Assembly (NCBI GenBank): GCA_902496005.1
Contig: CABUZI010000029.1
Coordinates: 1-17,904 of the forward strand
Direction of reading: 5' to 3'
Length of the DNA: 17,904 nucleotides
Source of the DNA: an uncultured Collinsella sp.
Lineage (GTDB): Bacteria; Actinomycetota; Coriobacteriia; Coriobacteriales; Coriobacteriaceae
Position 1 is the first letter of the stretch. The number at the start of each line of letters is the position of its first letter. Both the position numbers and the translations under genes were made by a program. Under the pieces are notes generated by a model that had not been told where the DNA came from, ran no database searches, and saw only the letters and a list, made by a program, of their open reading frames with translations. Positions 15,037-17,904 of this stretch are shown piece by piece.

Positions 15037-15046
15037 AAGGAAATAA

Positions 15047-15475
15047 ATGCACGAGCTCGGAATCGTCTATCACATCATTCGCGATGTTGAGAATGTGGCG
15101 CGCGCTCATGGCGTGCGTCGCGTTTCGAGCGTGACGTTGCTGTTGGGCGAGGTCTCGGGCGTCGTTCCCGACTTGCTGCTCGACGCCTGGCGCTGGGCAG
15201 CAGATAAAAAGCCTATCACCGAGGGCGCGGAGCTTATCGTGGAGTCCGTCGAGGCCGTGACACATTGCGAGGCGTGTGGCTGCGACTACGCGACGGTCGA
15301 GCACGGCAAGACCTGTCCCCATTGCGGTAGCGGCGAGACATACCTGCTGCAGGGCCAGGAGGTCATGATCAAGCAGATCGAGACCCCCGACGAGGACCCG
15401 GCAGACGCTGTCCCCGACGGCCCTTCCGACGTCCCCGACGCCGTCGACGCCGCCAACCCCCTCCACATCGCCTAG
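15047..15475 (+). CDS. hypA: HypA, nickel chaperone for hydrogenase maturation
   Basis: A 142-residue protein. The N-terminal MHE carries the nickel ligand His2 and its neighbour Glu3; the GEVSGVVPDLL segment (34-44) matches the family signature. The zinc site has two CxxC pairs: Cys74/Cys77 and Cys90/Cys93. In the known pathway HypA works with HypB to deliver Ni2+ to the large subunit of [NiFe]-hydrogenase, or to urease in some bacteria. After residue 110 there is an Asp/Pro-rich tail of about 30 residues (TPDEDPADAVPDGPSDVPDA) not needed by the family fold; it could bind metal weakly or be disordered. GGAAGG lies six bases before the ATG. No hypB-F or hydrogenase gene is in the window; the gene follows the flavoprotein gene in the same direction with a 192-bp gap holding a structured leader. 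Confidence 0.95.
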   Translation: MHELGIVYHIIRDVENVARAHGVRRVSSVTLLLGEVSGVVPDLLLDAWRWAADKKPITEGAELIVESVEAVTHCEACGCDYATVEHGKTCPHCGSGETYLLQGQEVMIKQIETPDEDPADAVPDGPSDVPDAVDAANPLHIA

Positions 15476-15486
15476 GATTCCCTATA

Positions 15487-15553
15487 AGTTGCGGTGAAAT
15501 AGTTCCTAAATTCAGCCTTCTGGCTCTTAAACAAGAACTATTCCACCGCAACT
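15487..15553. repeat. Palindrome, AGTTGCGGTGAAATAG family, second copy
   Basis: Arms 15487-15505 and 15535-15553 are inverse 19-nt copies with one mismatch, around a 29-nt centre. The outer ATAAGTTGCGGTGAAATAG is identical to the end of the palindrome at 6687-6752, but the inner stem is different. It lies 11 nt after the hypA stop codon and may act as its 3'-end hairpin. Confidence 0.75.
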
Positions 15554-15880
15554 ATTTTGAGTGGTTTCATAGAACATAAGTCACGAAAATAGTCAAGCCA
15601 TGTCTGTTTAAACAAAATAGCGGCAGTACAAGCGCATTCGCGCTTGCCTAAAATCGATATTAATGAACAGCCTGCTTGTATCTGTATAATGCACGGCTTG
15701 ATGAGCGACGCCTTGTCGTGTAATGAGTCAAAAAGCAGTAACGTAATCAACTTGTAACAAACCTAGACGATTAAACAAATAATCCAACCTTTTGCGGATT
15801 TAGCTATAATTCCACAAACCAAACAGCTATACTCCTTTCATGTCGTGTAGGAAATACGTAGACAAAAAGGAGGTTATGTG
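15554..15880 (+). promoter_or_regulatory. AT-rich leader and probable promoter region of the PTS operon
   Basis: No gene is seen in this AT-rich stretch. A hairpin CAAGCGC/GCGCTTG lies at 15629-15646. Three -10-like boxes occur: TATAAT 15685-15690, TATAAT 15805-15810 and TATACT 15828-15833; the last two lie in a near-repeat (AGCTATAATTCC and AGCTATACTCC, 23 bp apart). None has a convincing -35, which may mean activator dependence. No sigma-54 type -24/-12 site, common for such operons in Firmicutes, was recognised. AAAAGGAGG at 15865-15873 serves the first PTS gene. Confidence 0.4.
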
Positions 15881-16870
15881 ATGGTAAGTATTGTTCTTGC
15901 TAGCCACGGGGACTTGGCAGCTGGAATCAAGCAGACGGGCTCGATGGTCTTTGGCGATCAACCGTCTGTTGCCGTGGTCTCGCTCGAGCCGAGCATGGGC
16001 CCCGACGACTTCCGTGCCAAGGTCGAGGAAGCAATCGCTTCCTTCGAAGACCAGGAGCAGGTGCTCTTCCTCGTTGATCTGTGGGGCGGCACGCCGTTCA
16101 ACCAGATCAGCGGGCTCATCGAGGGCCACGATTCCTGGGCTATCGTCACCGGTGTCAACCTGCCTATGCTCATCGAGGCATATTCGCAGCGCTTTGACGC
16201 AAAGAACACTGCACATGCGATCGCAAAACATCTCGTGACTGAGGCTAAGGCTGGCGTGCGTGTCAAGCCCGAGTCTCTGGAGCCCGAGGAGAAGAAGCCG
16301 GCTGTGGCCGCCGCTGCTCCTGCAGGCGCCATCCCTCCGGGAACGGTCATCGGCGATGGGCACATCAAGATCGCCCACGTCCGTATCGACACCCGTCTGC
16401 TTCATGGTCAGGTGGCCACCACGTGGACCAAGCAGATCAACCCCAACCGCATCATCGTGGTTTCCGACGGCGTTGCTCACGACGAGCTCCGCAAGACCAT
16501 GATCGAGCAGGCTGCCCCTCCGGGAGTCCATGCCAACGTCGTTCCCATCAAGAAGATGGCCGAGGTCGTCAAGGACACGCGCTTTGGTGACACCAAGGCC
16601 ATGCTGCTCTTTGAGAACCCGCAGGATCTGCTCAAGGCCATCGAGGCCGGTGTCGACATCAAGGAAGTCAACATCGGTTCCATGGCTCACTCCAAGGGCA
16701 AGGTCGTCGTCACCAACGCCGTCGCTATGGGCGATGACGACGTCAAGACTCTCGAGGCCCTCAAGGCCAAGGGCGTCAAGTTCGAGGTCCGCAAGGTTCC
16801 TTCGGATTCCTCCGAGGATCTCGACGCCATGTTGAAGAAAGCTAAGGCCGAACTGGCCGCTCAAGCATAG
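15881..16870 (+). CDS. manX: Mannose-family PTS EIIAB component
   Basis: A 329-residue cytoplasmic fusion. The EIIA domain (1 to about 125) carries the phosphorylated histidine in LASHG (His9), and DLWGGTPFN at about 67-75. A Pro/Ala/Glu linker (about 130-158) leads to the EIIB domain, whose phosphohistidine is in RIDTRLLHGQVATTW (His175). Phosphate moves from HPr to His9, to His175, then to the sugar bound by EIIC/EIID. The length fits E. coli ManX (323). The start at ATG 15881 has GGAGG seven bases upstream; a GTG just before is too close. It is the first gene of an AB-C-D operon. The family imports mannose, glucose, fructose, sorbose or amino sugars; the exact substrate cannot be told. The symbol is by analogy. 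Confidence 0.93.
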   Translation: MVSIVLASHGDLAAGIKQTGSMVFGDQPSVAVVSLEPSMGPDDFRAKVEEAIASFEDQEQVLFLVDLWGGTPFNQISGLIEGHDSWAIVTGVNLPMLIEAYSQRFDAKNTAHAIAKHLVTEAKAGVRVKPESLEPEEKKPAVAAAAPAGAIPPGTVIGDGHIKIAHVRIDTRLLHGQVATTWTKQINPNRIIVVSDGVAHDELRKTMIEQAAPPGVHANVVPIKKMAEVVKDTRFGDTKAMLLFENPQDLLKAIEAGVDIKEVNIGSMAHSKGKVVVTNAVAMGDDDVKTLEALKAKGVKFEVRKVPSDSSEDLDAMLKKAKAELAAQA

Positions 16871-16888
16871 TAAAGGAGGGTCCGATAC

Positions 16889-17707
16889 ATGTCTGCAATC
16901 ACTATTCTGCTTGTTGCGATTGTCGCGTTGCTTGCCGGTATGGAAGGCATTCTGGATGAGTTCCAGTTCCATCAGCCGCTCGTGGCATGCACGCTTATCG
17001 GTCTCGTAACCGGTCACCTTCAGGAGGGCATCCTCCTGGGCGGTTCGCTCCAGATGATGGCCCTTGGCTGGGCTAACGTCGGCGCCGCTGTCGCGCCTGA
17101 CGCCGCTCTGGCCTCGGTCGCTTCTTCGATCATCATGGTGCTCGCCCTCAACGGTGGCGCCACCGATTCGGCCAAGGCCGTTACCACCGCTATCGCCGTC
17201 GCCGTCCCGCTGTCGGTCGCTGGTCTGTTCCTGACCATGATCTGCCGTACCATTGCTACCGCTATCGCTCACGCCATGGACGGTTGCGCCGAGAAGGGCG
17301 ACTTCTCCGGCATCGAGCGCTGGCAGTATGCTGCCATCCTCATGCAGGGCCTTCGTATCGCCATCCCGGCAGTGCTTCTGTGCGTCATCCCGGCCGAGGC
17401 CGTTACCAACGCGCTTAACGCTATGCCCGACTGGCTGTCCGGCGGCATGGCTGTCGGCGGCGGCATGGTCGCTTCCGTCGGTTACGCCATGGTCATCAAC
17501 ATGATGGCCACCAAGGAGACCTGGCCGTTCTTCGTCCTCGGCTTTGTCCTTGCTGCCATCCCTCAGCTCACGCTGATCGCCCTTGGTCTCATCGGCATCT
17601 CCCTTGCCCTCATCTACCTTGGCCTTAAGGATCTGGCCAAGCAGGGTGGCGGCATGGGCGGTGGCTCCGGCGACCCGCTCGGCGACATTCTGAACGATTA
17701 CGAGTAG
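16889..17707 (+). CDS. manY: Mannose-family PTS EIIC permease component
   Basis: A 272-residue integral membrane protein of the mannose/fructose/sorbose EIIC family, which with EIID forms the sugar channel. Family features: GILDEFQFHQPLVACTLIGLVTG near the start, LGGSLQMMALGWANVGAAVAPDAALASV at about 50-77, and several further hydrophobic helices up to about residue 245. The tail is a Gly-rich stretch (GGGMGGGSGDPLG), longer and more Gly-rich than in E. coli ManY. GGAGG (16875-16879) is nine bases before the ATG, in an 18-bp gap after the EIIAB gene. The EIID gene starts 16 bp after its stop, so the three are co-transcribed. Confidence 0.94.
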   Translation: MSAITILLVAIVALLAGMEGILDEFQFHQPLVACTLIGLVTGHLQEGILLGGSLQMMALGWANVGAAVAPDAALASVASSIIMVLALNGGATDSAKAVTTAIAVAVPLSVAGLFLTMICRTIATAIAHAMDGCAEKGDFSGIERWQYAAILMQGLRIAIPAVLLCVIPAEAVTNALNAMPDWLSGGMAVGGGMVASVGYAMVINMMATKETWPFFVLGFVLAAIPQLTLIALGLIGISLALIYLGLKDLAKQGGGMGGGSGDPLGDILNDYE

Positions 17708-17723
17708 GAGGGGAGTGATACAT

Positions 17724-17904
17724 ATGGCAGAGAACAAGATTCAGCTCACCAAGGCTGACCGCAAGAAGGTTTGCTTCCGTCATCAGTTCCTTCAGGGCTC
17801 GTGGAACTACGAGCGTATGCAGAACGGCGGCTGGTGCTTCGCAATGATCCCTGCGATCAAGAAGCTCTACACCAGCAAGGATGACCAGATTGCCGCTCTT
17901 AAGC
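17724..17904 (+). CDS. manZ: Mannose-family PTS EIID component, 3' truncated
   Basis: Sixty N-terminal residues are visible before the window ends. They read MAENKIQLTKADRKKV, then FLQGSWNYERMQNGGWCFAM and IPAIKKLY, which is the characteristic start of the mannose-family EIID subunit (E. coli ManZ is about 285 residues). It pairs with EIIC in the membrane for sugar translocation. AGGAGGGGAG lies just upstream of the ATG, within the 16-bp gap after the EIIC stop. Confidence 0.92.
   Translation, partial: MAENKIQLTKADRKKVCFRHQFLQGSWNYERMQNGGWCFAMIPAIKKLYTSKDDQIAALK

Noticed and set aside
14855..15046. A tRNA or selenocysteine tRNA in the gap before hypA
   Set aside because: There is no T-loop GGTTCRA consensus, no acceptor stem with CCA, and the helices form one extended arm, not a cloverleaf.
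12200..15466. Long minus-strand open frame (over 1000 codons) opposite the flavoprotein and hypA genes
   Set aside because: It is the mirror of strongly biased GC-rich codons on the plus strand; the translation is Leu/Ala/His/Gly-rich without domains, and it runs opposite two genes with clear motifs.
15827..17737. Minus-strand open frame of about 636 codons opposite the PTS genes
   Set aside because: Low-complexity Asp/Gly/His-rich translation and no ribosome binding site; the plus-strand genes are unambiguous PTS components.

Overview
The window looks like chromosomal DNA of a high-GC gut Actinobacterium, most likely Collinsella or a close relative in the Coriobacteriia. This is inferred from the G+C-rich codon use, the mixture of an actinobacterial-type ClpB with a mannose-family PTS, strong GGAGG-type ribosome binding sites, an anaerobic-style Fe-S flavoprotein, and short palindromic intergenic repeats. 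No rRNA or tRNA is present to fix the taxonomy. No CRISPR array, prophage or complete insertion sequence is visible.

Layout, left to right. (1) 1-2007: 3' part of an aconitase-superfamily hydratase (YbhJ-like), followed by a large perfect inverted repeat. (2) 2171-2818 (minus): a small membrane-anchored protein of unknown function, then about 890 bp without a credible gene but rich in repeats: 9-nt phased direct repeats, a hairpin, and an array of three 55-nt palindromes at about 80-nt spacing. (3) 3709-6336: clpB, with a strong terminator, then a 64-residue acidic/proline-rich protein (6468-6662) and a 66-nt near-perfect palindrome. (4) 6996-8348: an AAA ATPase with a DUF4143-type C-terminus and lower-GC flanks; its promoter -10 sits inside a 24-bp-arm palindrome. 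(5) 8422-9918 (minus): a single-pass membrane protein with an acidic cytoplasmic tail. (6) 10155-14854: a divergent redox module. A TetR-family regulator and a nine-helix membrane protein (DUF5692-like) read leftward; a 925-residue multi-[4Fe-4S] GltD-like flavoprotein reads rightward. The shared intergenic region carries two TTGAC-type palindromes that are good candidates for the TetR operator. (7) 14855-15475: an apparently structured leader RNA followed by hypA (nickel chaperone for hydrogenase maturation) without other hyp genes nearby. (8) 15881-17904: a mannose-family PTS operon, EIIAB-EIIC-EIID, the last cut by the window edge.

How the parts relate. The TetR regulator probably controls both itself plus the membrane protein and the flavoprotein, so the flavoprotein and membrane protein may act as one electron-transfer system of unknown substrate. 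hypA lies directly downstream in the same direction and may share transcripts with it, but its own leader suggests separate control. The PTS operon imports a hexose of the mannose/fructose/sorbose class, using phosphate from HPr. The other genes are independent units.

The least explained items are the predicted extended RNA fold upstream of hypA, the regulated redox pair, and the regularly spaced palindrome array upstream of clpB.
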